Below are positions 25,872-33,437 of a stretch of 51,246 nt of DNA, one piece after another. The notes under the pieces were generated by a model, which made no database searches, was not told the DNA's origin, and worked only from the letters and a program-made list of their open reading frames with translations. Every line of letters starts with the position of its first letter. The stretch's first letter is position 1. The position numbers and the translations under genes were made by a program. Location of the stretch: positions 1 to 51,246 of the forward strand of contig PKTT01000035.1 in NCBI GenBank assembly GCA_002869015.1. Direction: 5' to 3'. The DNA comes from Deltaproteobacteria bacterium. Its GTDB lineage: Bacteria; Desulfobacterota; Deferrisomatia; Deferrisomatales; BM512.

Positions 25872-27254
25872 ATGGCTAAAACAAAATCCAAAACAATTTA
25901 TGAGTGTACCGCTTGTGGAAGCCGCTTCCCCAAATGGGTTGGACGTTGCACCGAGTGCGGAGGGTGGAGCTCTGTTGAGGAGTTTCGGGAGACACCTTTA
26001 TCCCCCGCCGCCGAGCGGTGGATTCCAGGTGAAGAGGGCGTTGGCCCTACTCCGTTGACCTCTGTAGAGGTTGATGAGAGGGAGCGGGTAAGCTCTACAA
26101 TGGAGGAGCTCGATCGGGTACTCGGGGGCGGTGTTGTTGCCGGTTCAGCTGTCCTGGTCGGAGGTGATCCGGGTATAGGGAAATCAACCCTCCTGCTGCA
26201 GCTTCTCCTTGGACTGGGGGAAGAAGGGCGCTCAACGCTATATGTATCTGGGGAGGAGTCGGCGAAGCAGCTGCGAATGCGTGCGGAGCGCCTTGGCGGC
26301 GCTTCGGAGAAGATCAAGGTTCTTACCGAGATAGATGTTGAGCGGATAGTCTCGGTGCTTGAAAGCGAGAACCCCGCCGCTGCAGTAATGGACTCTGTTC
26401 AGACTCTGGTGAGCCCGGAGATTCAGGGCGCACCCGGCACCGTCAGTCAGGTAAGAGAGGTTGCGGCGCAGCTGGTTGGGTGGGCAAAGGGTCGTGGAAT
26501 GCCCCTATTCCTTGTCGGACACGTTACCAAGGATGGAGCGCTTGCGGGACCGAGAGTTTTGGAGCACATGGTTGATACCGTTCTTTATTTTGAGGGAGAT
26601 AAGGGGCACCCGTACAGGATTTTGCGGGCGGTAAAGAATCGTTTTGGCTCGACAAACGAAGTTGGCGTTTTCGAGATGGGGGCTAAGGGGTTGATTGGCG
26701 TGAAGAATCCCTCAGAGCTCTTCCTCGCTGAGCGGCCGGAGGGTGCGAGTGGCTCCATAGTGTCACCCTCGCTTGAGGGCAGCCGAGTGATTTTGGTCGA
26801 AATTCAGACCCTGACCGCACCGCAAAATTATGGTTCTCCGCAGCGCACGGTTTCAGGTGTCGACCGCAATAGGGTGCAGATACTCGCCGCACTGCTGGAC
26901 AGGCGCCTTGGGCTTGCGCTCGCAAACCACGATATCTTTGTTTCGGTAGCCGGTGGGATGCAGGTCAACGAACCTGCGGGGGATCTCGGCCTCGTGGCAG
27001 CGCTAATCTCGGCATATACGGATAGGCCAGCGGACGCAAAGACTATATTCTTTGGAGAGGTTGGCCTTGCCGGGGAGGTCCGCGGGGTTTCAAGACCGAT
27101 GGACCGCCTTAAGGAAGCGAAGAAGCTTGGCTACACGAGGGCGGTCCTGCCCGCGAGGCAGGCGCGGGAGGTTTCCGGGGTCAAGGAATTGGCAGAAATG
27201 GAGCTTGTAGGAGTCGACAGTATAGATAAGTTGTTGGACTCAATGGGGGGTTGA
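25872..27254 (+). CDS. radA: DNA repair protein RadA
   Basis: The start is set at ATG 25872 (MAKTKSKTIYECTACGS), as in other RadA proteins; a TTG seven codons earlier is less likely. The protein has a four-cysteine zinc finger (CTACGSRFPKWVGRCTECGG), a RecA-like ATPase with Walker A GGDPGIGKST, the RadA-specific KNRFGSTNEVG motif and a C-terminal Lon-like domain without the protease Ser-Lys dyad context. RadA drives branch migration of recombination intermediates. It begins 45 bp after the previous gene. Confidence 0.96.
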   Translation: MAKTKSKTIYECTACGSRFPKWVGRCTECGGWSSVEEFRETPLSPAAERWIPGEEGVGPTPLTSVEVDERERVSSTMEELDRVLGGGVVAGSAVLVGGDPGIGKSTLLLQLLLGLGEEGRSTLYVSGEESAKQLRMRAERLGGASEKIKVLTEIDVERIVSVLESENPAAAVMDSVQTLVSPEIQGAPGTVSQVREVAAQLVGWAKGRGMPLFLVGHVTKDGALAGPRVLEHMVDTVLYFEGDKGHPYRILRAVKNRFGSTNEVGVFEMGAKGLIGVKNPSELFLAERPEGASGSIVSPSLEGSRVILVEIQTLTAPQNYGSPQRTVSGVDRNRVQILAALLDRRLGLALANHDIFVSVAGGMQVNEPAGDLGLVAALISAYTDRPADAKTIFFGEVGLAGEVRGVSRPMDRLKEAKKLGYTRAVLPARQAREVSGVKELAEMELVGVDSIDKLLDSMGG

Positions 27255-27290
27255 CCTCCCGCTGCCGTTAAAGTATAAGCAATTTTTCAC

Positions 27291-27365
27291 GGGCGATTAG
27301 CTCAGCGGGAGAGCACTGGCCTCACATGCCAGGGGTCACAGGTTCAAGCCCTGTATCGCCCACCA
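27291..27365 (+). tRNA. tRNA-Val (anticodon CAC)
   Basis: The 75-nt sequence folds as a cloverleaf. The acceptor stem is GGGCGAT pairing with ATCGCCC, then discriminator A and an encoded CCA. The anticodon arm is CTGGC-CTCACAT-GCCAG, which puts CAC at positions 34-36, reading GUG (Val). The T arm is ACAGG-TTCAAGC-CCTGT. It follows radA by 36 bp and is followed by a terminator. Confidence 0.97.
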
Positions 27366-27375
27366 TGATTATAGA

Positions 27376-27402
27376 GGCTCCGGAGTTTCCGGGGCCTTTT
27401 TC
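27376..27402 (+). terminator. intrinsic terminator after tRNA-Val
   Basis: A 9-bp GC-rich hairpin (GGCTCCGGA / TCCGGGGCC, one G-T wobble, loop of three) followed by TTTTT, 11 bp after the tRNA. Confidence 0.85.
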
Positions 27403-27426
27403 CATTTTTAGTATAGGGCTTAGGGC

Positions 27427-29436
27427 GTGAACCTTACTGGATTAAATGAAGAGCAGTATCAAGCGGTAACACATGGCGAGGGGCCTCTTTTAGTCCTTGC
27501 CGGAGCCGGCAGCGGCAAAACACGTGTAATCACATACCGCATAGCCCACCTAATCACCTCTGGAGTCTCCTCGGATAGAATCCTCGCACTTTCTTTTACA
27601 AACAAGGCCGCCCGGGAGGTCAAAGAGCGAGTCGTCTCAAATGTTGGGAAGGAGAGGAGCGATGGGCTAACCGTCTCAACATTCCACGCTCTTGGGCTAC
27701 AGATACTCAGGCAGGAGGGGAAGAGGATAGGTATACCCACCTCATTCACGCTGATGGGTGAAGGCGAGCGGCGATCCATCATAGTGGGGGTGATAAGGGA
27801 CCTCTCCCTGCCTATAGACCCCTTACTCGTCGGCGAGGCAATAGGTCGATGGAAAAACAGGGGCCTAACGCCAGCCGAGGTGGATTTGGGTGATTCCCCT
27901 GAAGCAAAGCCGCTCCTCGATGCCTTCAAGCTCTATGAGCAGATGACCCGCGCCCAGCAGCGTGTCGATTTTGACGATTTGCTCCTTCTACCGCTAAATA
28001 TATTCCGCCGCTATCCCGACTCAGGGAGTTGGTGGAGGGAGAAGTATCAGCATATCCTGGTGGACGAGTACCAGGACACGAACAGGGTGCAGTTTGAACT
28101 CCTACGCGAGCTCACCGGCGAGCGGGGTAATATCTGCGTTGTTGGTGATGACGACCAATCAATATATGGCTGGAGAGGTGCGGAGGTAGAGTTGATCCTC
28201 CGTTTCCCTGAACACTTCGCGGGAGCAAAAAGGGTGGTGTTGGATAAAAATTACCGATCTACCTCCACCATCCTGAATGCTGCACACGCCATAGTTGCCT
28301 CACTGCCAGACCGTCATGATAAAAAACTGCGCGCGGAGGAGGGGCGCGGCTCGCTAATCGGATGGATCGAAGCGGAGAATGAAGAGGAGGAGGCGGAAAA
28401 GATTATAGCCCACATCCTTGCAGACCGCTTCCGCCGTCGCCGCTCGTGGAATAGCTATGCAATCTTATACAGGACAAATGGGCAGTCTAGGCCTTTGGAG
28501 CAGGCGCTGCGCTCCCAGAACCTTCCACATAATGTCGTCGGCGGAACCAGATTTTTTGACAGGAAAGAGGTTCGCGACCTGGTAAGTTACCTGAGGGCGA
28601 TAGATAATCCAAGTGATGATGCCTCATTAATGAGGATCGCCAACGTACCAAAGCGGGGTCTTGGTCACAAAACCATGCTTGACCTCCTGGAGCTTTCTCG
28701 TGACAGGAGGTTGCCGCTGCAAGCAGTCCTGGCCGGCAGCGCAGATGGCATATCCCACTCAGCCTCTCGCGCCGGGGCAAAAGCCCTTCTGGAGCTCTTG
28801 GAGCGCTATCGCGCGCGCTTCTCAGAGGAGGGGGTGACGCCGGACAACCTCACCGATTTTATAAAAGATGCGAGGCTCAGGGAGGAGGTGCGTTCCTCAT
28901 ATGACTCCTCGCGGGCGGTCGAACGGCGGCTGGAGCTCTTTGACCAAATCGTTGAGGGAGTAATGGCGCTCAATAAAGGCCGCAAACGTCTGCCGCTAGG
29001 CGAATTTCTCGACGCTGTTACCCTCGACCCTCCCGAAGATAAAGATGATGGTGAGGAGGATGGGATTACTCTTATGACGCTCCACTCAGCCAAGGGGCTG
29101 GAATTCCCCGTTGTCTTTATAAGCGGAGTGGAGGAGGGTCTCCTGCCACATCTGAGGGAGGAGGGTGCCCTGGAGCGTGAAGAGGAGGAGCGTCGGCTGT
29201 TTTATGTGGGGATGACCCGCGCCAAAGAGGAGCTTGTGCTATCCCATGCAAAAATGCGACGTCGCAAAGGGCGGCTGCGTTCCTCTGAACCCTCTCGTTT
29301 CCTCAGTGAGATACCCCCCGAGCTTACGGTAAGGGAGGGTGTGGAGGAGAGGGTCGATGAAGCTGAGGAGGCTGAGATGGCAAAGAATTTCTTCGAGGAG
29401 ATGCAGCGTATGCTGGGTAGTAAGGATGATCAGTAA
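27427..29436 (+). CDS. UvrD/PcrA/Rep-type ATP-dependent DNA helicase
   Basis: The 669-residue superfamily 1A helicase starts with GTG. Motifs in order: Q motif LNEEQYQAV, Walker A AGAGSGKTRV, motif Ia SFTNKAAREVKERV, motif II DEYQDTNRVQ, motif III GDDDQSIYGWRGA, motif V ITLMTLHSAKGLEFPVVF and motif VI YVGMTRAKEEL. It translocates 3' to 5' on single-stranded DNA in repair or replication restart. The length is close to Rep and PcrA; which of these it is cannot be told by eye. Its stop is 7 bp from the hairpin that ends the opposing peptide transcript. Confidence 0.96.
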   Translation: MNLTGLNEEQYQAVTHGEGPLLVLAGAGSGKTRVITYRIAHLITSGVSSDRILALSFTNKAAREVKERVVSNVGKERSDGLTVSTFHALGLQILRQEGKRIGIPTSFTLMGEGERRSIIVGVIRDLSLPIDPLLVGEAIGRWKNRGLTPAEVDLGDSPEAKPLLDAFKLYEQMTRAQQRVDFDDLLLLPLNIFRRYPDSGSWWREKYQHILVDEYQDTNRVQFELLRELTGERGNICVVGDDDQSIYGWRGAEVELILRFPEHFAGAKRVVLDKNYRSTSTILNAAHAIVASLPDRHDKKLRAEEGRGSLIGWIEAENEEEEAEKIIAHILADRFRRRRSWNSYAILYRTNGQSRPLEQALRSQNLPHNVVGGTRFFDRKEVRDLVSYLRAIDNPSDDASLMRIANVPKRGLGHKTMLDLLELSRDRRLPLQAVLAGSADGISHSASRAGAKALLELLERYRARFSEEGVTPDNLTDFIKDARLREEVRSSYDSSRAVERRLELFDQIVEGVMALNKGRKRLPLGEFLDAVTLDPPEDKDDGEEDGITLMTLHSAKGLEFPVVFISGVEEGLLPHLREEGALEREEEERRLFYVGMTRAKEELVLSHAKMRRRKGRLRSSEPSRFLSEIPPELTVREGVEERVDEAEEAEMAKNFFEEMQRMLGSKDDQ

Positions 29437-29443
29437 ATAAAAA

Positions 29444-29474
29444 ACGGGAGCGGTGCTCTAAGCACTGCTCCCGT
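29444..29474 (-). terminator. strong terminator of the minus-strand peptide transcript
   Basis: A 14-bp hairpin (ACGGGAGC-G-GTGCT / AGCAC-T-GCTCCCGT, loop CTA, one G-T pair). On the minus strand it is followed by TTTTTTATTT, so it ends minus-strand transcription. On the plus strand it is followed by C and A6, so it is a poor terminator for the helicase gene. Confidence 0.85.
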
Positions 29475-29554
29475 CAAAAAACCGTCTCAGAGCGCAATCC
29501 TCCAACCCTCATCGACGAAAAACCGCCCCATCGCCAACTTGTGACGCCAGGGTC

Positions 29555-29605
29555 TTACCTGAACCGGATTACGCTCCCAGGCGGTAACCGGTCAAGGTTG
29601 CCAAC
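29555..29605 (-). other. in-frame extension of the peptide gene after UGA (possible selenocysteine readthrough) with two alternative hairpins
   Basis: After the UGA at 29608-29606 the frame stays open for 16 codons (VGNLDRLPPGSVIRFR) to TAA at 29557-29555. The RNA can form hairpin A (29602-29583, 7 positions with one C-A mismatch, loop of six) or hairpin B (29589-29567, 8 bp with one bulged C, loop CUGGGA starting 25 nt after UGA). They share GGUUACC, so they exclude each other. The distance of hairpin B suits a bacterial SECIS, but its loop lacks the usual G in the first two positions. Support is weak. Confidence 0.25.
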
Positions 29606-29665
29606 TCAGCAGGGGTGTACGCTGGACTGGCCTGTTACGCGAGGTTTCACATAGCGTGTTTTCAT
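29606..29665 (-). CDS. 19-aa candidate RiPP precursor peptide
   Basis: The short gene reads MKTRYVKPRVTGQSSVHPC then UGA. The start is ATG 29665, eight bases after the ribosome site GGAGG (29678-29674). An earlier ATG (29672) in another frame is only one base from the ribosome site and gives a less sensible peptide. A Tyr-x-x-Pro motif (YVKP, residues 5-8) resembles leader motifs that RRE/PqqD-like domains bind, and the end SSVHPC would be the core. The gene is 128 bp downstream of a radical SAM/SPASM maturase and PqqD-like gene on the same strand and has its own terminator. That it is a modified peptide is inference; no homologue is known to me. Confidence 0.5.
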   Translation of the reverse strand: MKTRYVKPRVTGQSSVHPC

Positions 29666-29734
29666 TTTTCATTCCTCCCTATTTTCAGGGTTCGCGTTAA
29701 CTCCACTTATTTAAATACTCTTGCCTTGCTTAAA

Positions 29735-29744
29735 TGTTGCAACA
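29735..29744. promoter_or_regulatory. perfect palindrome TGTTGCAACA upstream of the peptide gene
   Basis: A 10-bp perfect palindrome, three bases from a second one at 29748-29761. It lies in the 127-bp gap between the maturase stop and the peptide gene and could be an operator half. Confidence 0.4.
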
Positions 29745-29747
29745 GGG

Positions 29748-29761
29748 TGAAAAATTTTTCA
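29748..29761. promoter_or_regulatory. perfect palindrome TGAAAAATTTTTCA upstream of the peptide gene
   Basis: A 14-bp perfect palindrome, 82 bp before the peptide ATG and 32 bp after the maturase stop. It is either a protein-binding site or a weak AT hairpin. The start region is otherwise AT-rich with no sigma70 pair of correct spacing. Confidence 0.4.
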
Positions 29762-29793
29762 AAGACATTTTAATTCAAATGCACCATTCGTGC

Positions 29794-30777
29794 CTATTCT
29801 TTCCAGCAGTGGGGGTCAGGGGCATTAAATGAACCGGTAGTTGCCAGCGCCCTTGCGGTGCACCCACCAAGACACTCTCCATAAACTGAACAGCCTACGC
29901 ATTTTCCTGTGGCTTCCTTATTGCGCATCTGGTTTAACACATCGGAGTCGTTCCAAATCTTTTTAAGCCCATCAGTCAAAATATTTCCAAGGGATAGAGG
30001 GATGAATCCGCATGGTGTAGCATCGCCGTCAGGCTCCAGATGCAGTGAAAGCTTGCCACAGGTTGACCCCTTTACCGCCGCCGCAGACTCCTCCCCCAAA
30101 AGGGCGATGACAGGGTCATCAAAGGCTAAAGCGCAGGGGGCATCGTCGCGCCAGGCCAAAGCATCTTCATAAAAATCACGCCACTCGGATGGAGAAAGAT
30201 CGAGCTCCTCCCTGTTCTCCATTCCTCTGCCGGAACATTTGAAGTTGTGGAGGTATACAGTACCTGCACCGCTATCGGCAGCCTGAGATACTATCTCTTT
30301 ATAGCGCGTAACATTTCCTTTGAAAATCACTGTGCTCACGGTTGTTGGAACACCAGCAGCGCATAGGTTTTTCAGGGCGAGGTGAGCCCTGTCATAGCTG
30401 CCGGGACGGTCACGGAATCCATCATGAGTTGGAGCATCGGCGCCATCTATGGAGATGCCTACGGACCGAAAGCCGGCTTTGGCGCAATTACTTGCAGCCT
30501 CCTCATCGATGAGCCAGCCATTTGAATTCATCGTAACCTTTAAACCTTTTTTTGTAGCGTGTTCAGTGACTTCAAAGAGGTGCCGGTAAAGAAGCGGTTC
30601 ACCCCCGCCAAAGTTCACGAAAGCTATGCGAGCTTGTGACAAGGCATCTACGACCTTTAGGTTTTCCTCAAGTGCCAACTCTTCCTTCTCAATATCCCGA
30701 GAATAGCAGTGGCGACATGAGAAGTTACATGCGTATGAGAGAGTCCAATTAACAGTAAGCGGTGCTGATAACTTCAC
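29794..30777 (-). CDS. radical SAM/SPASM peptide maturase (GeoRSP-like)
   Basis: The 327-residue protein has the radical SAM CX3CX2C motif at C17, C21 and C24 (CNFSCRHC), the GGGEPLL SAM-binding stretch near residue 58 and a C-terminal SPASM domain with seven cysteines (TCGK, TPCGF, KCVGCSVYGECLGGC, PHCWKE), enough for two auxiliary 4Fe-4S clusters. This build is typical of enzymes that modify ribosomal peptides (PqqE, AlbA, and the GeoRSP family as I remember it). A GTG start follows GGGGAG by seven bases. It is 15 bp after the PqqD-like gene, its probable substrate-presenting partner. The likely substrate is the 19-aa peptide downstream, which is inference. Confidence 0.88.
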   Translation of the reverse strand: MKLSAPLTVNWTLSYACNFSCRHCYSRDIEKEELALEENLKVVDALSQARIAFVNFGGGEPLLYRHLFEVTEHATKKGLKVTMNSNGWLIDEEAASNCAKAGFRSVGISIDGADAPTHDGFRDRPGSYDRAHLALKNLCAAGVPTTVSTVIFKGNVTRYKEIVSQAADSGAGTVYLHNFKCSGRGMENREELDLSPSEWRDFYEDALAWRDDAPCALAFDDPVIALLGEESAAAVKGSTCGKLSLHLEPDGDATPCGFIPLSLGNILTDGLKKIWNDSDVLNQMRNKEATGKCVGCSVYGECLGGCTARALATTGSFNAPDPHCWKE

Positions 30778-30792
30778 AATTCATCTCCCCGA

Positions 30793-31104
30793 TCAGGCAA
30801 GCCAGCCTTTTTCGTCACACTCAGCGATAAATTCTCTAACGTCTTCGATTATCTCTTCAAAGGGGGCGTCATATCTTTCAACGAGATCATTCGCCACGCC
30901 AGCTTCATCAAGGGTGCCGTCCAGGAGGAGCCATATCTCTCCGGCAAGTAAATTAAGTTGGTGCATTGAGCCCTTGTCTATAATTATGACCCAGCCTTTA
31001 TCCGCCGCGCTTTCGTCACCCGACATAAGGGCATTTAAGATAACCTCTCGCTCCTCTGGTTCGTCACGCCAGACGAGGTCAGGGTTTCTCGAAAGTTTTT
31101 TCAT
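30793..31104 (-). CDS. PqqD-like peptide chaperone (RRE domain)
   Basis: The 103-residue protein matches PqqD-type RRE proteins in size and pattern: an N-terminal strand region (NPDLVWRDEPEEREVIL), the SMHQLNLLAGEIWLLLDGTLDEAGVANDL segment (the usual xLNxTGxxIWxLLDG motif) and the C-terminal helix EEIIEDVREFIAECDEKGWL. Such proteins bind the leader of a RiPP precursor and pass it to the radical SAM enzyme, whose gene follows. It overlaps the 3' end of the beta-helix gene by 26 bp, so translation is coupled. An acidic N-terminal insert (about 20-40) is longer than in PqqD. Confidence 0.85.
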   Translation of the reverse strand: MKKLSRNPDLVWRDEPEEREVILNALMSGDESAADKGWVIIIDKGSMHQLNLLAGEIWLLLDGTLDEAGVANDLVERYDAPFEEIIEDVREFIAECDEKGWLA

Positions 31105-31918
31105 CGCGCCTCTCCGTTTTTTTGCTTAAATCTAGCTCGGGGTCTGTTTTTACAAGACCAACCCCCGCTGAATCTTTGCCATCAAAGATTTTGACTCCCC
31201 CAAGAGCGGGAGAGGTCATCCACCAATTGGAGGACGCATTCACATCCTCCTCCTGTAGCTCGCCCAGCTTGATATCGTACTCAGCGTTGGCGAAATAATT
31301 TTTTGCTATGGAAATGTCGCGGATACCTTGCCGTAAAAATATTCCGGTCAGATTCTCGCTAAAGTCGCATGAGCTAATTGTTACGCCCTCGGCGTTTAAT
31401 AACCTCATTCCGATTTTATTGGCGGAAAAAACAGATCCGCTAACTTCGAGGTTGTCGCTGCTTGAGCGTATGCCCCCGTAACCCTCCATAAAGCGGGAGT
31501 TTTCAATAAGCGTGGGGGTGTCATGGATATGAAGCGCCCAGCCCGCACCGATGAAATGACCGTAAGAGATCTTTGCGCTTTTGGCTGCTAGCAGGTTGAA
31601 CATATCCTGTGTCGACTTTTGCACCGTCTTGTTCGCTACTTTAAAGATAACAGGGGCAGATGCTGTCCCCCCTATTTCTATACTTCCCTCAACCAATATC
31701 CAGGGAGTAGGCTCAAACTCCTCGCTGGAAGGAATATCAAAGGTGACCTTCGTTCCGGGAGTTATCTGAAGGTTGGCATCCTTTAACACGTGGAGGGGCT
31801 TAGTAACCGCAATCTCGCCCGACCATTTAGTATCTCTTTCGATATCTTCAAACCCGGACTCGCCGGCAAAGAGCGAAAGCGGCATTAAAAGCATCGTAAG
31901 GAGCGCGAATAACCTCAT
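31079..31918 (-). CDS. periplasmic right-handed beta-helix protein (NosD-like)
   Basis: The 279-residue protein has a Sec signal peptide (residues 1-18, ending LFAGE). Repeated short strands follow in the parallel beta-helix pattern (ITPGTKVTFDI, GSIEIGGTASAPVIFK, ISYGHFIGAGWALHIHDTPTLIENSRF, LEVSGSVFSANKIGMRL, GVTISSCDFSENLTGIFLRQ), with an NWW motif near the end (ASSNWWMTSP) as seen in NosD-type and related proteins. It is too short for a pectinase and lacks catalytic acidic clusters that I can recognise. NosD helps copper delivery to nitrous oxide reductase; a similar metal or cofactor role here is inference. It overlaps the YedE gene by 4 bp. Confidence 0.8.
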   Translation of the reverse strand: MRLFALLTMLLMPLSLFAGESGFEDIERDTKWSGEIAVTKPLHVLKDANLQITPGTKVTFDIPSSEEFEPTPWILVEGSIEIGGTASAPVIFKVANKTVQKSTQDMFNLLAAKSAKISYGHFIGAGWALHIHDTPTLIENSRFMEGYGGIRSSSDNLEVSGSVFSANKIGMRLLNAEGVTISSCDFSENLTGIFLRQGIRDISIAKNYFANAEYDIKLGELQEEDVNASSNWWMTSPALGGVKIFDGKDSAGVGLVKTDPELDLSKKTERRDEKTFEKP

Positions 31919-32970
31919 GCCCGCCGCCTTGTAAGGCTGAAAGCGCCTAGTAGCGCAAATCCAATTAGCACTGCTGCCTTACCCTGTGCGGTTACACCCG
32001 CAGAGGATGCATCCAGACTCCACAATTGGACCGCAGCAGCGCCTGAGAGCATACCGACTGTCATCATCCAGCCATCCAGATCACCCTCCCCGGCTTTTAT
32101 CAACTGGCGGAATGGGCAACCACCCGCAAGGACCGCCGCCCATCCGGTAAGCGCCATGCCTGCAAAACCCCAAAGAGGTTCAAGGTGTGCCCCAGGCTGG
32201 TCGAAGTAGCCGGGGTGGAACTGCCCTGTGAGGAGATTTGCTAAGAGTGCCCCACCAAAAGCGAAATAAAGGCCAAGCCCCGCTTTGGGTGAGTGTGTAA
32301 GGATAACGTCCCTAAGCGATCCGGTGACGCAGAATCTTGAACGCTGGCAAACAGCGCCAAGTATCAACCCTGCCATGATCGATACCAGGGTAGGGGCATG
32401 CATCGCTCCGCCACCGGTTTTTGATTCCAAAAGGTATCCTGCCGCTCCAAGTATAGTAAGGAGCAGAGTGGCTCCCAGTGCGGCTAACACAAGAGGTGTC
32501 GATCCCTCCCGCGAGGTGCCGAATATTTTTGTTTCCGGCCCCCTGAGCGTTTGCAGCCCTACCATCACTCCCGCTATAAGCCCAAAGAGACCTGAGACTG
32601 CGGCCAAGTCTCCCCCCGCCAGGCGAAAGAGTAATTTGATTGGGCAGCCGATGAAGACGGCTGAGCCGACTATCATCATAAAGCCCAAAGTAAAGCCGCC
32701 CAGCCCCGAGCCCTTGGAGTGGACTTTGAACTCTCTTTTTGCTATCGCAGCCAGAAATGAGCCAAGTATGAATGCCGTAAGTTCGGGCCTGAAGTAGCGC
32801 ATCCTTAGATCGTCATGGAGTCCCATCGCGCCTGCGGAGTTCTCCATGAAGCATGAGATACAAATTCCCGTGTTGGGAGGATTTCCCAAAAAGGAGAGTA
32901 GGCTACCGAAGACCCCCAGCAGTAACCCGGCGGCAACAATCCATTTCATGTCGCGGGAAAGAGCCATCAC
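31915..32970 (-). CDS. YedE/FdhT selenium-associated YeeE-family membrane protein
   Basis: The 351-residue protein has about ten membrane segments and two copies of the YeeE/YedE repeat. The motifs match the YedE/FdhT subgroup (which I remember as TIGR04112, a phylogenetic marker of selenium use): GNPPNTGICISCFMENSAGA near the start, FIGCPIKLLFRLAGGD, CQRSRFCVTGSLRD, and AGGCPFRQLIKAGEGDLDG. Conserved cysteines line the pore in the related thiosulfate transporter YeeE. It probably moves a sulfur or selenium species across the inner membrane. Start is GTG 32970 or ATG 32967, overlapping the TPR gene stop. Its place in a radical SAM peptide operon is the best clue to a selenium or sulfur role. 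Confidence 0.85.
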   Translation of the reverse strand: MMALSRDMKWIVAAGLLLGVFGSLLSFLGNPPNTGICISCFMENSAGAMGLHDDLRMRYFRPELTAFILGSFLAAIAKREFKVHSKGSGLGGFTLGFMMIVGSAVFIGCPIKLLFRLAGGDLAAVSGLFGLIAGVMVGLQTLRGPETKIFGTSREGSTPLVLAALGATLLLTILGAAGYLLESKTGGGAMHAPTLVSIMAGLILGAVCQRSRFCVTGSLRDVILTHSPKAGLGLYFAFGGALLANLLTGQFHPGYFDQPGAHLEPLWGFAGMALTGWAAVLAGGCPFRQLIKAGEGDLDGWMMTVGMLSGAAAVQLWSLDASSAGVTAQGKAAVLIGFALLGAFSLTRRRA

Positions 32971-33437
32971 TCGCAGCCCCCGTTTAAAGCTCTCAAAAGT
33001 CCATTGACCCCTGAAAGCTCCTTTGTATTACGTCCTCTCCAGGGGCCGCGCTTTAGCGCCTCCATATTCATCAATATCGTTTTTTTCGCGTTAAAGGGGC
33101 CGCCAGCGTCGCCCAGAGTTCGGTCGGCTTTTAGCGCCATGCGGTAGTTGTCGACTGCGCTGGTGTAAGCGCCTTCTTCATAGGCGAGATTGCCTAATAG
33201 ATAAAGAGCCCCGCCTTTATGCGGTCCCTTCTCTGCTCGCTTCCTTAGGAAGAGGAGGGTTTCTTCTCGCTTGCCGTCTTTAAGCGCTTTTAGGGCAAGA
33301 GAATAGGAGCGCTCAACTTCCTGCGGATCGGAGGTTATGCATGCTCTATCATCGCCGGGTTTAATCTGTCTGGCGTAATAAGCTCCTCCCGCGAGGGAGA
33401 GGATTATTAAAAGCGGTAGCAGGATTCGCAACCTCAA
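32967..33437 (-). CDS. membrane-anchored TPR protein, 156 aa
   Basis: The product has an N-terminal membrane segment (about residues 5-22, LLPLLIILSLAGGAYYA) and two or three tetratricopeptide-like helical pairs (SYSLALKALKDGKREETLLFLRKRAE, GGALYLLGNLAYEEGAYTSAVDNYRMALKADR). Two cysteines (residue about 33 and the penultimate residue) are present. It probably faces the periplasm and serves as a scaffold for neighbouring envelope proteins. It overlaps the PhnD-like gene by 4 bp and the YedE gene by a few bases. Confidence 0.75.
   Translation of the reverse strand: MRLRILLPLLIILSLAGGAYYARQIKPGDDRACITSDPQEVERSYSLALKALKDGKREETLLFLRKRAEKGPHKGGALYLLGNLAYEEGAYTSAVDNYRMALKADRTLGDAGGPFNAKKTILMNMEALKRGPWRGRNTKELSGVNGLLRALNGGCE

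Noticed and set aside
29444-29474. Terminator of the helicase gene on the plus strand
   Set aside because: On the plus strand the hairpin is followed by C and A6, not by T; the U-tract exists only on the minus strand.
29592-29672. Alternative 26-aa frame starting at ATG 29672 (MKNENTLCET...)
   Set aside because: The ATG is one base from the GGAGG site, too close for initiation, while the ATG at 29665 is at the ideal distance and gives a leader-like peptide.
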